Source of the DNA: an uncultured Alphaproteobacteria bacterium
Lineage (GTDB): Bacteria; Pseudomonadota; Alphaproteobacteria; Rhodobacterales; Rhodobacteraceae
DNA length: 64,000 nt
Direction of reading: 5' to 3'
Assembly (NCBI GenBank): GCA_902625475.1
Contig: CACOBR010000003.1
Location: forward strand, 1 to 64,000
Shown: in pieces, positions 10,667 to 21,836 of the stretch
Layout: the number at the start of each line of letters is the position of its first letter
Numbering within the stretch: position 1 is the stretch's first letter
Made by a program: the position numbers and the translations under genes
Notes under the pieces: model-generated
Seen by the model: the letters and a program-made list of their open reading frames with translations, nothing else
What the model was told of the DNA's origin: nothing
The model's database searches: none

Positions 10667-11545
10667 TTAACATAAATAATCAATTGAAAATGTAGGATAC
10701 ATTTTATTTTTTTTGAATAGGTTTTCTAGTTTTTTTATATCGAGTGTCGTGTTTTCATTTTCTAAACCGACTTTATCCCTTGATAGTCCACCGCATACAA
10801 AAAGTGTATCAATCATTTCATTTTTTCCACCTGATATATCAGTATTTATACCATCTCCTATACAGAGTATTTTGGGAGATTTTATATTGTGCATTTCTAA
10901 TTTTTGATGAGCTAATTTGTAAATTTCTTTATGAGGTTTACCGCAATAAATACTTATACCTCCAGCTTTACTAAATGCCGCTGCAATTCCTCCTGCACAC
11001 CATACTCTTAAGTCACCTACATCCACAAATATATCTGGATTAACACATAGAAGTTTTAGATTTTTTTGTATACCATATTTTATTAAATCTTTATAGTTTT
11101 CAGGTGTTTCAGTTCGGTCGTCAAATAAACCAGTACAAACAATACCCTCAGCGTGTCTTAATTCAACTACAGTAATTTTGTTGGATGATTTACGGTCTGG
11201 CGGAATATCATTAAAGAAACTTACATCTCTTTTTGGTCCCAAGTGAAATACCTTGGTCCCAACATCTCCTGATAACATACTATTTTGAGCAGCATCTCCG
11301 GATGTTGTTATGTCGTCAAAGTGTTTTTCAGAAATACCAAAAGTTGATAAGTGAGCTTTGACTGCATTTTTTGGTCTTGGTGCGTTCGTTAAAAGCATAA
11401 CAAAACCATTGTTTCTTTTAAACTCGACTAAAGCTTTCAGAGCATTTTGATAAGCTTCTTTCCCATTATGAATACATCCCCAAATGTCACAGAACAAAAC
11501 GTTATAGTTTTTCGATATGTCTTTTAATTGTTTAATAATTTGCAT
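10667..11545 (-). CDS. HAD-superfamily class IIA phosphatase, TIGR01459 type
   Basis: The 292-residue protein has the HAD motif I as FCDIWGCIHNG (residues 18-28), with the nucleophilic Asp and a Trp-Gly variant typical of the alphaproteobacterial TIGR01459 group. Motif II is LLTNAPRPK, and the acidic motif IV is CIGDGINTDISGG (about 228-240). A lysine in CGKPHKEIYKLA fills the motif III role. Relatives are NagD-like sugar or nucleotide phosphatases, but the substrate of this subgroup is not established. It heads the HAD-ribF-ycgN run. Confidence 0.88.
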   Translation of the reverse strand: MQIIKQLKDISKNYNVLFCDIWGCIHNGKEAYQNALKALVEFKRNNGFVMLLTNAPRPKNAVKAHLSTFGISEKHFDDITTSGDAAQNSMLSGDVGTKVFHLGPKRDVSFFNDIPPDRKSSNKITVVELRHAEGIVCTGLFDDRTETPENYKDLIKYGIQKNLKLLCVNPDIFVDVGDLRVWCAGGIAAAFSKAGGISIYCGKPHKEIYKLAHQKLEMHNIKSPKILCIGDGINTDISGGKNEMIDTLFVCGGLSRDKVGLENENTTLDIKKLENLFKKNKMYPTFSIDYLC

Positions 11546-11636
11546 ACTTAAATAAATAATCTTTAATTCAAATTGTGTACATAAATAAATGATTAAAAAA
11601 AAATTAATGAAAGTTCATTTTTTTTTTAAAATGATA

Positions 11637-11664
11637 TTGACTTCAATAAATTTTATATTATTTA
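11637..11664 (+). promoter_or_regulatory. Likely sigma-70 promoter of groESL
   Basis: TTGACT at 11637-11642 and TATTTA at 11659-11664 are separated by 16 bases. The expected transcription start, near 11671, falls at the left edge of the CIRCE element, the usual arrangement for HrcA-controlled groESL. The -10 box is only moderately good. Confidence 0.45.
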
Positions 11665-11671
11665 AGTATTG

Positions 11672-11698
11672 TTGGCACTTAAAGGCGGAGAGTGCTTT
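11672..11698 (+). promoter_or_regulatory. Degenerate CIRCE operator (HrcA site) upstream of groES
   Basis: TTGGCACTT, nine bases, then GAGTGCTTT. The consensus is TTAGCACTC-N9-GAGTGCTAA. The GCACT/AGTGC core, the exact nine-base spacing and the position just before groES are conserved; the outer bases have drifted. It implies repression of groESL by HrcA, relieved on heat or folding stress. The hrcA gene is not in this window. Confidence 0.75.
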
Positions 11699-11739
11699 TT
11701 TTTTATCCGTCTCATAATTTAGAAAGGGAGCGTTATAAT

Positions 11740-13711
<1,972 letters not shown>

Positions 13712-13731
13712 CCCATACTCAATTAAATGGG

Positions 13732-13758
13732 AAAAAAGGGGCTTTAGCCCCTTTTTTT
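13732..13758. terminator. Rho-independent terminator after groEL, probably bidirectional
   Basis: A run of A, then GGGGC (13738-13742), loop TTTA, GCCCC (13747-13751) and seven T. A-T pairing can extend the stem. The A tract on the other strand makes it usable for convergent purK too, whose stop codon lies inside the T run (13757-13759). It is the clearest hairpin terminator in the window. Confidence 0.9.
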
Positions 13759-14821
13759 ATTTAATTATGTTTGAGTGCCCCATTTTTCTGTTTAATTTTG
13801 CTTCATTTTTTCCGTAGATGTTTAGAGAACTTTCACTGTCATATTTAATATTATAAATATCTTCACCTAATATATTTTTCATCAATATGTTTGAGTGTCT
13901 TTTTCCATCACCTATTGAGTTCCCCGTGATGGCTCTTATGTGTTGTTCAAACTGACTTATTATGCATCCACTCTGCGTCCAATGCCCTGAATTATGTACT
14001 CTAGGGGCCATTTCATTTACTAGTAATTGTTTACTCTTTGTTAAGAAAAATTCTATTCCCATAGCTCCAATGTATTCTAAATTTCGAATTATTTTACTAG
14101 CTATAATAATAGCATCACTCGCTATTGATAAACTAATATTTGCAGGTACTTTTGACTCTATTAATATACCATTTTGATGTACATTTTCTGAAGGATCATA
14201 AGCGGATATCTTTCCGTCCATGTCGCGGCAAATAATAACAGACATTTCTAATTCAAAGTCGATCTTTTCTTCAATGATGATAGGTATATCATTAAATTGT
14301 GAAGCAACTTTTTCGATTTCATCTTTTTGGCGTATTATCTTTTGACCTTTCCCATCGTATCCAAATCGACTAGTTTTAATTACCACAGGAAGTCCAAGTT
14401 GCTTTATCCCATCAATTATATTTTCATACGATGATGCAACAACAAATTTAACTGTTTTGATTCCCATATTGTTAAGGAATTTTTTTTCATTTTTTCTATC
14501 TTGACATATTTCTAAAGATCTAGAATTAGGATATACATTTTTAATTTCTTGACATACTCTTATAGTATCCAACGGTATATTTTCAAATTCATACGTAATT
14601 ACATCAACATTTTTTGCAAAATTTTTCAGATTATTTATATCATCATATTTAAAAGTACTTGATAAATTAGTTACCTGTTTAGCAGGAGCATCAATATCTG
14701 GATCATATATATGAGTTTTAAATCCCAATTGAGAAGCTGACAAAGAAAGCATCCTACCTAGTTGGCCACCTCCTAAGATTCCTATTACACTTCCTAACGG
14801 CAATCTACTTTGTTTATTCAT
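13757..14821 (-). CDS. purK: N5-carboxyaminoimidazole ribonucleotide synthase
   Basis: ATP-grasp enzyme that carboxylates AIR to N5-CAIR in purine synthesis. The N-terminal [20 protein letters not shown] (about residues 14-33) is the PurK signature. ATP-grasp elements include [19 protein letters not shown] and the metal-binding [14 protein letters not shown]. It is 354 residues, the normal length. Its start overlaps the purE stop by eight bases, so the two are coupled, and PurE uses its product. Confidence 0.95.
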   Translation of the reverse strand: MNKQSRLPLGSVIGILGGGQLGRMLSLSASQLGFKTHIYDPDIDAPAKQVTNLSSTFKYDDINNLKNFAKNVDVITYEFENIPLDTIRVCQEIKNVYPNSRSLEICQDRKNEKKFLNNMGIKTVKFVVASSYENIIDGIKQLGLPVVIKTSRFGYDGKGQKIIRQKDEIEKVASQFNDIPIIIEEKIDFELEMSVIICRDMDGKISAYDPSENVHQNGILIESKVPANISLSIASDAIIIASKIIRNLEYIGAMGIEFFLTKSKQLLVNEMAPRVHNSGHWTQSGCIISQFEQHIRAITGNSIGDGKRHSNILMKNILGEDIYNIKYDSESSLNIYGKNEAKLNRKMGHSNIIK

Positions 14822-15302
14822 CTTTTGGAACCATTGGAACTTTTGAGACTTTCTTTTTATGCCAAATTTTTAATTTCTTTGATATATTTTCATTATTTAG
14901 TGCTAAAATTGAAAGCGCAAAAATTGATGAATTTATCGCTCCAGGGATTCCTATTGCCATTGTTGCTACAGGACAGCCTTTTGGCATTTGCACAATTGAA
15001 TATAAACTGTCAATACCTGAGAGTGCAGATGATAATATAGGAACTCCAATAACTGGTAATAAAGTCTTTGATGCTACCATTCCTGGTAAATGAGCTGCGC
15101 CTCCAGCTCCGGCTATTATAACTTTTATATTTTTTTTTTGTGTATTTTTGGCATATTTAAAAAGGCGGTCAGGTGTTCTGTGAGCTGAAATAATCTTTTT
15201 TTCGTATTTAATTTTAAATTCTTCTAACACATCACAAGCATATTTCATTGTTTTCCAATCTGATTGGCTACCCATAATTACACTAACTAATTTTTTTTCC
15301 AT
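14814..15302 (-). CDS. purE: N5-carboxyaminoimidazole ribonucleotide mutase
   Basis: Converts N5-CAIR to CAIR, the step after PurK. The 162-residue protein has the class I PurE loop [10 protein letters not shown] (10-19), the catalytic His region SAHRTPDR (40-47) and [20 protein letters not shown] lies five bases before the ATG. It overlaps purK by eight bases and diverges from the hsp20 gene across a 125-base spacer. Confidence 0.96.
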   Translation of the reverse strand: MEKKLVSVIMGSQSDWKTMKYACDVLEEFKIKYEKKIISAHRTPDRLFKYAKNTQKKNIKVIIAGAGGAAHLPGMVASKTLLPVIGVPILSSALSGIDSLYSIVQMPKGCPVATMAIGIPGAINSSIFALSILALNNENISKKLKIWHKKKVSKVPMVPKDE

Positions 15303-15322
15303 TTTTTCCCCAAAATATTTTA

Positions 15323-15352
15323 TTGACCAATCAATTATGAATTTACTATACG
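15323..15352 (+). promoter_or_regulatory. Possible promoter of the hsp20 gene
   Basis: TTGACC at 15323-15328 and TATACG at 15347-15352, spaced by 18 bases, in the purE/hsp20 divergent spacer. It would leave a leader of about 70 bases. The boxes match moderately, and no CIRCE or clear sigma-32 signature was seen. Confidence 0.3.
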
Positions 15353-15427
15353 AATTATTATATTATATATACAATTGAATTTATTGTTATTACAAATATA
15401 CCTCATTAGTAATACTGGGAATTTTAA

Positions 15428-15844
15428 ATGGCTAGAATATCATTTGCAGCACATCCTTTTTTATTAGGTTTTGAGCAGATAGATAGGATATTAGAAAAAA
15501 CTATTAAATCGAGTAATGATGGGTTTCCTCCTTACAACATAGAGTTGTCTGATGATAATCATTACAAAATCACACTTGCAGTAGCTGGATTTAGTGAAGA
15601 TGAACTGAGTATTACCTTAGAAGAAAGGCAACTTATCATATCAGGAAAGCAGGTCGAAAAAACTAATCAAAATACATTCATTTATAGAGGTATTGCTGCA
15701 AGACATTTTCAAAAAACATTTGTATTAGCAGATGGAGTTGAGGTAAGTGGTGCAAGTTTAGAAAATGGTTTACTTAACGTTTTATTATTGAGAAAAAACT
15801 TACAACCTAAAGTCAAAACAATAAAAATTAACTCTAATAATTAA
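15428..15844 (+). CDS. Small heat-shock protein, Hsp20/IbpA family
   Basis: An ATP-independent holdase of 138 residues. The alpha-crystallin domain spans about residues 35-125: PPYNIELSDDNHYKITLAVAG, then FSEDELSITLEERQLIISGK, the IbpA-type RGIAARHFQKTFVLADGVEV and ENGLLNVLLL. The N-terminus (HPFLLGFEQIDRILE) also matches the proteobacterial IbpA-like group. It stands alone between purE and trxB. Confidence 0.93.
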   Translation: MARISFAAHPFLLGFEQIDRILEKTIKSSNDGFPPYNIELSDDNHYKITLAVAGFSEDELSITLEERQLIISGKQVEKTNQNTFIYRGIAARHFQKTFVLADGVEVSGASLENGLLNVLLLRKNLQPKVKTIKINSNN

Positions 15845-15881
15845 TTAAGACTTTAAAAAATCAAAATTCATTAAAAATTTA

Positions 15882-16811
15882 TTACTCTGACAAAAATTTT
15901 TCTGCTTCCAAAGCCGCCATACATCCCATACCTGCAGCTGTTACTGCTTGCCGATATTTGAAATCCGTAATGTCTCCAGCAGCAAAAACACCAGGTATTG
16001 AAGTTTCTGTGGAATTTGGTTTTGTAACTACATAACCTCCATTATGTGTTTCTAATTGATTTAAAATTAGTTCGTTTGATGGTGCGTGACCTATAGCTAT
16101 AAAAACACCTTTGCATGCAATTTCAATTTCTTTATTGTTTTTTTGATTTTCTATTTTGATTGCTTCTACACAAAGAGGACTATCAATTCCAATTATTTCT
16201 TTCAATTCACTATTCCATATTACTTCAACTTTTGGATTATTGAACAATCTCTCTTGGAGTATTTTTTCTGCTCTTAAAGTATCCCTTCTATGTATTAATA
16301 TTACTTTTTTAGCAAACTTAGTAAGAAACAAAGCTTCTTCCACGGCAGTATTTCCCCCACCAATAACAGCAATTATTTCATTTCTAAAAAAAAATCCGTC
16401 ACATGTAGCACATGCAGAAACTCCAAATCCTTTATACTTGTCTTCAGATTTTAAGCCTAGCCATTTAGCTTGAGCACCAGTTGCAAGAATAATAGATTCT
16501 GCTTCATATTCATTACCATTATCCGATATAGCTAAAAATGGATATTTTTTTAGGTCTAATTTCACTATAGTATTGTTAATTATGTTAGTGCCAGCCGCTT
16601 TAGCATGATCTTCTAAATTAGTCATTAAATCTGGACCTTGGATCTCTTTTTCTCCCGGCCAATTTTCTACTTCTGTTGTAATTGTAAGTTGACCCCCTGG
16701 TTGTATTCCCTGAATAAGTATAGGATCTAATAATGCTCTAGAAGCATAAATAGCTGCAGTATATCCTGCAGGCCCAGATCCTATTATTAATAATTTTGTT
16801 TTTTTTTGCAT
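15882..16811 (-). CDS. trxB: Thioredoxin reductase
   Basis: FAD/NADPH enzyme that keeps thioredoxin reduced. The FAD-binding GSGPAGYTAAIYASRA is at residues 11-26 and the redox-active CATC at 134-137. The NADPH-binding GGGNTAVEEA comes after it, and the C-terminal FAD motif is FAAGDITDFKYRQAVTAAGMG. It is 309 residues, the low-molecular-weight type. GGAAG lies shortly before the ATG. It is transcribed in the same direction as pgeF-midA-lgt but separated by 31 bases. Confidence 0.97.
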   Translation of the reverse strand: MQKKTKLLIIGSGPAGYTAAIYASRALLDPILIQGIQPGGQLTITTEVENWPGEKEIQGPDLMTNLEDHAKAAGTNIINNTIVKLDLKKYPFLAISDNGNEYEAESIILATGAQAKWLGLKSEDKYKGFGVSACATCDGFFFRNEIIAVIGGGNTAVEEALFLTKFAKKVILIHRRDTLRAEKILQERLFNNPKVEVIWNSELKEIIGIDSPLCVEAIKIENQKNNKEIEIACKGVFIAIGHAPSNELILNQLETHNGGYVVTKPNSTETSIPGVFAAGDITDFKYRQAVTAAGMGCMAALEAEKFLSE

Positions 16812-16842
16812 TTAACTTCCCGCATTTTTTTCATAATTTAAT

Positions 16843-17598
16843 TTAAATTTTTATTGTAGAAATCATCCTACCACAATCACCAAGATTATTTATTTGATTT
16901 CGGCGATGTGAAAAATATTTTTCTTGCTCTGAAAAAGTACACTTATTTAAAGAATGGATTTTACCTATTCCTTTTCTATTAAGTACAAATGTTATTGAAC
17001 CAGGTAAATCAAAAAATATTTTTTTATTTTTATTAATAAAGAAAAAGTTTTCGAATGAAGAATTTTTATCAATAAATTTTTTATAGAATTCTATTCCGAC
17101 CTCATAATTTTTTTTTTGAATACAAGGGCCTACTGCTACACAGATATTTTCTAATTTTGCTCCTAATTGTATCATATTTTCTATTGTATTTTCTATCACA
17201 CCCTTAAAAAAACCTTTCCACCCAGCATGTGCTGCGCCAATTATTTTTTTTTCAAAATCTCCAAAAAGTACAGGTGCGCAATCTGCAGTTAGTATTCCTA
17301 GACATATACCTTTTTTTGAAGTTACCATAGAGTCAGCCTTGATATAATCAGATTTTATTATTTCTTTTATTTCTACTACTTTTGATGAATGAATTTGACT
17401 TAGAATGATTAGATTAGAAGAATTAATACCCATTTGTTGAGATACTAAAGCCCTATTAGAAACTACTGTATTTTTATTGTCACCATATCCAAAACTACAG
17501 TTCAGACTTTTAAATTCTTTATCTGATAAACCACCGGTTCTATTAAAAAAACCGTGTTTAAATTTTTTTAGCAAATGTGTTGTTAGATAAGGTTTCAT
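16843..17598 (-). CDS. pgeF: Purine nucleoside phosphorylase/laccase-domain protein (YfiH family)
   Basis: A 251-residue member of the family once called multicopper polyphenol oxidase, now known as a purine nucleoside phosphorylase and, in E. coli, a peptidoglycan-editing factor. The metal-binding residues are recognisable in SQIHSSKVVEI, LTADCAPVLFGD, GAAHAGWKGFFKGV and the C-terminal FSHRR. Its ATG overlaps the midA stop by one base (TAATG), giving coupling in the conserved lgt-midA-pgeF order. Which activity dominates here is unknown. Confidence 0.9.
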   Translation of the reverse strand: MKPYLTTHLLKKFKHGFFNRTGGLSDKEFKSLNCSFGYGDNKNTVVSNRALVSQQMGINSSNLIILSQIHSSKVVEIKEIIKSDYIKADSMVTSKKGICLGILTADCAPVLFGDFEKKIIGAAHAGWKGFFKGVIENTIENMIQLGAKLENICVAVGPCIQKKNYEVGIEFYKKFIDKNSSFENFFFINKNKKIFFDLPGSITFVLNRKGIGKIHSLNKCTFSEQEKYFSHRRNQINNLGDCGRMISTIKI

Positions 17599-18689
17599 TA
17601 GATCTCTAATCCAATAAGTGGGGAAGATTTTTTATTTCTAATGCCTAAAACTTTAAATAATTTTCCCATTTGATTATAATCAATCAGTCTTTTTAACGAT
17701 GCAACATGCATATCAATTTTTTCTTTTTCCATATTCTCAGAAAGAGCTATAAATCGCTCTTTTATTCCTAAAGATTTCAAAAAATCACCTTGATTAATCA
17801 AATTTGTAACTACTAAGTTATATTCTTTTGAATAATTTTTTATAGCTTCAAAGTTTACCAAACTACTTAGATCGCTTTCTCCTTGGTATTTAAGTGGATC
17901 AGAATATTTGTGATTTTTTACTGATTGTAAAGTATTACCTATGTTATTATTTTTACCATAATCAATAATCAAACAAGCACCTAAATTTTTTTTCAAGTGT
18001 TTAGATATAAATATTATGTTTTTTTTAATTTCTGAAGAAATTTCATAAATTTGATTTTCTTTCTTTTTAAAAGAATTTAATTCTTGAGGCAAAGTAATAA
18101 CTTTTTTTAGTCCAAAGCACAATTCGTCACTTTTTGTATTATTGTAGTCCTTCAAAGATACTATAATTTCCATCCATTCATTTTTTTTAAATACAAACTG
18201 TTTTATGGGGAGGGCATCAAAAAACTCATTTGCAATAATAATGGTGGGGATGTTGGGTATGTTACTTAAATTTTTTTTCCAATTAATAGTATAGCCTTTG
18301 AGAACTTGTTTTTGTAATTTTTGCAAAGAAGGTGATATTTCTATTAATGTAATTTTTAACGCTTTATGGAATTCTGAGATACTTTTAGTCGCTCTTAATA
18401 TATCTTCCATTAATGTTCCGTTACCAGGACCTAACTCTACTAATGAAAATTCAGGTGGTTTTTTATGATCCATCCAAGCTTTAACTACCCATAGTCCTAT
18501 AAGCTCACCAAACATTTGAGATATTTCTGGGCTTGTTATGAAATCTCCTTTGAAACCAATGGGGTATTGTTTTGTGTAATATCCGTATTTTGGATGTGTC
18601 ATACACATTTTCATATACTCAGATAAACTTATCCCTTTTTTTTTTAAAATTGCCTCTTTGATCAATTTATTAAGATTAATTTTTTCCAT
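17598..18689 (-). CDS. MidA-family SAM-dependent methyltransferase (NDUFAF7 homologue)
   Basis: The 363-residue protein carries SLVELGPGNGTLMEDILRA (SAM motif I), NEFFDALPIKQF and LIIDYGKNN, the hallmarks of the DUF185/MidA family. The mitochondrial homologue NDUFAF7 methylates an arginine of complex I subunit NDUFS2, so a role in respiratory complex I assembly is plausible. It sits between lgt (three-base gap) and pgeF (one-base overlap), a conserved alphaproteobacterial arrangement. Confidence 0.9.
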   Translation of the reverse strand: MEKINLNKLIKEAILKKKGISLSEYMKMCMTHPKYGYYTKQYPIGFKGDFITSPEISQMFGELIGLWVVKAWMDHKKPPEFSLVELGPGNGTLMEDILRATKSISEFHKALKITLIEISPSLQKLQKQVLKGYTINWKKNLSNIPNIPTIIIANEFFDALPIKQFVFKKNEWMEIIVSLKDYNNTKSDELCFGLKKVITLPQELNSFKKKENQIYEISSEIKKNIIFISKHLKKNLGACLIIDYGKNNNIGNTLQSVKNHKYSDPLKYQGESDLSSLVNFEAIKNYSKEYNLVVTNLINQGDFLKSLGIKERFIALSENMEKEKIDMHVASLKRLIDYNQMGKLFKVLGIRNKKSSPLIGLEI

Positions 18690-18692
18690 AAA

Positions 18693-19595
18693 TTAAGAAA
18701 TTTTTTTGTTTGTTTTTTTGAATGAAAGTAAAATAAAAATAAGTCCAATTACTAGCATTGGTAAAGAAAGTACTTGTCCCATTGAAAACCCCAAGTTTTG
18801 TGAAAACATTAAAATATATCCATTTGGATTTATTGTTGTAATATACTGAGGATCAGCTTCTCTAAAGAACTCCACAAAAATTCTGGCTAAACCATACCCA
18901 AAGAAAAAAGTTCCCATTATCCTTCCTGGATATTTAAATAACTTAAAAAAATAAACAAAAATTAAAAGAATTATACCTAAAAATAACCCTTCTAGAGCAG
19001 CTTCATAAAGTTGGGAAGGGTGTCTAATGCAAATTTCTGATTCCCAATTTTTAGGACAAATATTTGCTGGAACTTTTGTAAATTCCATACCCAAAAAAAA
19101 TGTTGTTGGTTTTCCCCAAAGTTCTTGATTTACAAAATTAGCTAAACGTCCCAAAAAAAGACCTGGAGGTGTACTTACAGCAATTATATCTCCCATAGGT
19201 AAAATTGATATTTTATTTCTAATGCAGTAATATAAGGCACCTAACACCACACCAATGAACCCTCCGTGAAATGACATACCACCTTCCCACAAATAAAAGA
19301 TACTAATTGGTGAACTAATGTAAAATGAAGGGTTATAGAACAAAACATAACCTATTCGACCACCTAATATTATTCCAAGTATTAGGTATGTCATTAAATC
19401 TTCAACATCTTTAGTATTTAATGGACTTTTTTCATGCCAGAGAGATTGTTTTTTGGTTAAAGAATAAATTAAATACCAAGCACAGATAATACCGAATATA
19501 TATGATAAAGAATACCAAGTAAGAGATAAATTAATATCAAAAATTTGAAAAGATAAAGCATTGGGATTTAAATAGTCTGGAAATCTTAAATACAT
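18693..19595 (-). CDS. lgt: Prolipoprotein diacylglyceryl transferase
   Basis: Transfers diacylglycerol from phosphatidylglycerol to the lipobox cysteine of prolipoproteins in the inner membrane. The 300-residue protein has about seven membrane segments. The Lgt signature GRLANFVNQELWGKPT is near residue 150, MSFHGGFIG supplies the conserved His, and GYGLARIFVEFFREAD is the C-terminal signature. One likely client, the LptM-like lipoprotein at 53685, is in this window. Confidence 0.96.
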   Translation of the reverse strand: MYLRFPDYLNPNALSFQIFDINLSLTWYSLSYIFGIICAWYLIYSLTKKQSLWHEKSPLNTKDVEDLMTYLILGIILGGRIGYVLFYNPSFYISSPISIFYLWEGGMSFHGGFIGVVLGALYYCIRNKISILPMGDIIAVSTPPGLFLGRLANFVNQELWGKPTTFFLGMEFTKVPANICPKNWESEICIRHPSQLYEAALEGLFLGIILLIFVYFFKLFKYPGRIMGTFFFGYGLARIFVEFFREADPQYITTINPNGYILMFSQNLGFSMGQVLSLPMLVIGLIFILLSFKKTNKKIS

Positions 19596-19688
19596 AAGAA
19601 CTTTAATCTCTTGTCTTTTATTTATTTATTATTAATTAATAATCAGTTATTATTTTTTTTGGAAAATTCTAGTATCATAGGATTCAAA

Positions 19689-19967
19689 ATGCAAAGCAGA
19701 AATCAAATTATTGATGATTTATCAAAACTTATTACAAATGCATTTGGTTTAGCTCAGAATGCCACTGGAGAAATTGAAAATGCAGTCAAAGGCCTTTTAG
19801 ATCGGTATTTAGCAGATAAAGGTTTGGTAACAAGAGAAGAGTATGAAGTACTAAAAGAAATGCACTATGAATTGCAAAACGAATTACATTTCTTAAAAAA
19901 AGAATTAAATACACTCAAACCTAAAACAAGATCTATTAAAGCTAATACTTCAAATAAAAATAAATAA
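19689..19967 (+). CDS. ubiK: UbiK-type accessory factor (BMFP family)
   Basis: A 92-residue coiled-coil protein. In gamma-proteobacteria UbiK helps aerobic ubiquinone synthesis; related BMFP proteins trimerise and bind membranes. The N-terminal MQSRNQIIDDLSKLITNA and the segment VTREEYEVLKEMHYELQNELHFLKKELN are diagnostic. I use ATG at 19689, since the 26 residues upstream in frame are hydrophobic filler outside the family. It is divergent from lgt and followed by ybjN and proC, its common neighbours in Alphaproteobacteria. Confidence 0.85.
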   Translation: MQSRNQIIDDLSKLITNAFGLAQNATGEIENAVKGLLDRYLADKGLVTREEYEVLKEMHYELQNELHFLKKELNTLKPKTRSIKANTSNKNK

Positions 19968-20086
19968 ATTAGCCAATTTAAATTTAAATTATCTATTAAA
20001 ATTTACTTAACTTATCAACATTTTGTGTTATAATTTAAATAAGTTACTATAAGTTGTTCTTTAGTAAATTTACAGAAAATCAAATT

Positions 20087-20590
20087 ATGAATGTTCAGGA
20101 AGATTTAAAAACATACTTTGAAGCTAACCCAATTTCTAAATTTAAACATTTGGCACAAATTAAAAGTTGGGAATTAGTAAATGACACTTTTCTTTCTACC
20201 TCTTTTTATGTTGAAGGAATATGGAAAAATTATCTATATTCTTTTCTGTGGTTAGAAAAAGATCAATTGCTCAAATTGACCTGTGAATATAACTTTAATT
20301 TACCAAAAAATAAAAATACGGCTTTTTATAGGACACTGAATCTTGCAAATGAAAGATGTGGCGAAGGATTTTTTACTTTTTGTGAAAATGATCAAGTCTT
20401 AGTATTTCATAATCAATATAAAGGAACAGATGCATTAGAAATTGAAAACCAACGTACAAAAGAGATTATTTTTGAAACTACTTCTATAATGGATGAGCTT
20501 TATCCTGTATTTCAACTAATATCTTGGGGTAATGAAAGCCCTGATGTAGCTATTAAGTTAGCCTGTAATCATCCATCTGGTTTTAATTAA
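20087..20590 (+). CDS. YbjN domain-containing protein
   Basis: A protein of about 167 residues with the YbjN fold, related to type III secretion chaperones and of unknown molecular function. Recognisable segments are the WELVNDTFLSTSFYVEGIW stretch and the C-terminal MDELYPVFQLISWGNESPDVAI. I start it at ATG 20087 (MNVQEDLKTYF); a TTG at 20054 would add eleven residues with no better ribosome-binding site. It lies between ubiK and proC, its usual position. Confidence 0.8.
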   Translation: MNVQEDLKTYFEANPISKFKHLAQIKSWELVNDTFLSTSFYVEGIWKNYLYSFLWLEKDQLLKLTCEYNFNLPKNKNTAFYRTLNLANERCGEGFFTFCENDQVLVFHNQYKGTDALEIENQRTKEIIFETTSIMDELYPVFQLISWGNESPDVAIKLACNHPSGFN

Positions 20591-20660
20591 ATCACAAAAA
20601 AAAATTGGATAGAATGAATTTCTTATTTAGTATATTCTATTACTAAAAAGAGTGATTAAA

Positions 20661-21470
20661 ATGAATAAAGTTTTGATTGTAGGTGCTGGTAACATGGGTG
20701 AGGCAATGCTTAAGGGCTGGTTGAAAGCCAATAACATGTTAAAGCAAGTTTATATTCGAGAACCAAATCCTTCTAATTGGCTAAAAAAAATACATAACGA
20801 AAAAAAAATCCTTCTAAATCCGTCAAATATAGAAGGGAAAATAGATGTTGGTATTTTTGCTGTAAAACCTCAAGTTGCAGAAAAAGTTATTTTAGATACC
20901 AAAATCGACCTTTCAAAAAAATCTTTTGTCATAAGTGTGATTGCTGGAAAGGACTTTAATTTTTTTGCTAAAGTTTTTGATGTACCCTATCCTGTTGTTA
21001 GAGTCATGCCAAACACACCAGTAGCGATTGAACAAGGAGTATCTGCGATTATTGGCAATAGTTTTTCTTCATTATCACAAGTTAATTGGACTGAGAAACT
21101 TTTTAATAATTTAGGAAAAACAGTTATTCTTGAAAAAGAAAGTCAAATAGATGCAGTAACTGCGATATCAGGTTCAGGTCCAGCTTATATTTTCAATTTT
21201 GCAGAAACAGTTATTGAAATTGGCAAAGAATTAGGTCTATCTGAACAAATATCAAAGAAAATTGTTTTACAAACAATTGTCGGTGCGGGTCTTCTGGCTA
21301 ATAATAGTGATAAAACACCTTCTAAATTGAGAGAAAATGTAACTAGTCCTAATGGCACTACTCAAGCAGCCTTAAATATTTTAATGGATGAAAAAAATGG
21401 ATGGCACGGAATAATAAAAAGTGCTGTATTTGCTGCTCATAAAAGAAGTAAAATTTTAGCAAAAAATTGA
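20661..21470 (+). CDS. proC: Pyrroline-5-carboxylate reductase
   Basis: Last step of proline synthesis: NAD(P)H reduction of pyrroline-5-carboxylate. The Rossmann motif GAGNMGEAM is at residues 8-16 from this start, and PVVRVMPNTPVAIEQGVSAI and the C-terminal LRENVTSPNGTTQAALNIL are the ProC signatures. ATG at 20661 gives MNKVLIVGAG with AAAGAG about ten bases upstream; a GTG at 20652 is possible but less likely. 269 residues. Confidence 0.96.
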   Translation: MNKVLIVGAGNMGEAMLKGWLKANNMLKQVYIREPNPSNWLKKIHNEKKILLNPSNIEGKIDVGIFAVKPQVAEKVILDTKIDLSKKSFVISVIAGKDFNFFAKVFDVPYPVVRVMPNTPVAIEQGVSAIIGNSFSSLSQVNWTEKLFNNLGKTVILEKESQIDAVTAISGSGPAYIFNFAETVIEIGKELGLSEQISKKIVLQTIVGAGLLANNSDKTPSKLRENVTSPNGTTQAALNILMDEKNGWHGIIKSAVFAAHKRSKILAKN

Positions 21471-21491
21471 ATTAATTACTTGGAAGGAAAA

Positions 21492-21836
21492 ATGTTGAAT
21501 TTCATAGACTTTGATGCTTTTCAGAATGTTGAAATGAGAGTTGGAGAAATTACAAGAGCAGAACCATATCCTGAGGCAAGAAAACCAGCGATTAAATTGT
21601 GGATAAATTTTGGCCCAATTATAGGAGAAAAGAAATCCTCAGCTCAAATTACTGATCACTATAAGCCACAAGCATTGATAGGTAAAAAAGTTCTAGCCGT
21701 AATGAACCTAAAGCCAAGACAAATTGGAAATTTTATCTCTGAAGTTTTAGTATTAGGTGTTCCTGATATAAAGGAGAAAGGAGTAGTTTTATTAGTTCCA
21801 GACCAAGATACTAAGATTGGTAGTCGTTTATATTAG
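21492..21836 (+). CDS. CsaA-like tRNA-binding-domain protein
   Basis: A 114-residue stand-alone OB-fold of the EMAP/Trbp111 type. Features are [32 protein letters not shown], the SSAQITDHY segment, [23 protein letters not shown] and the C-terminal GSRLY. Homologues (CsaA, YgjH) bind tRNA or act as export chaperones; which applies here is open. ATG at 21492 is preceded by AAGGA. It lies 21 bases after proC. Its last 26 bases overlap the 3' end of tdk on the other strand. Confidence 0.9.
   Translation: MLNFIDFDAFQNVEMRVGEITRAEPYPEARKPAIKLWINFGPIIGEKKSSAQITDHYKPQALIGKKVLAVMNLKPRQIGNFISEVLVLGVPDIKEKGVVLLVPDQDTKIGSRLY

Noticed and set aside
15303-15427. RNA thermometer (ROSE-like) in the hsp20 leader
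   Set aside because: Only a 6-bp AT-rich stem (15388-15393 with 15409-15414) is visible and it does not pair with the ribosome-binding site; no ROSE consensus was seen.
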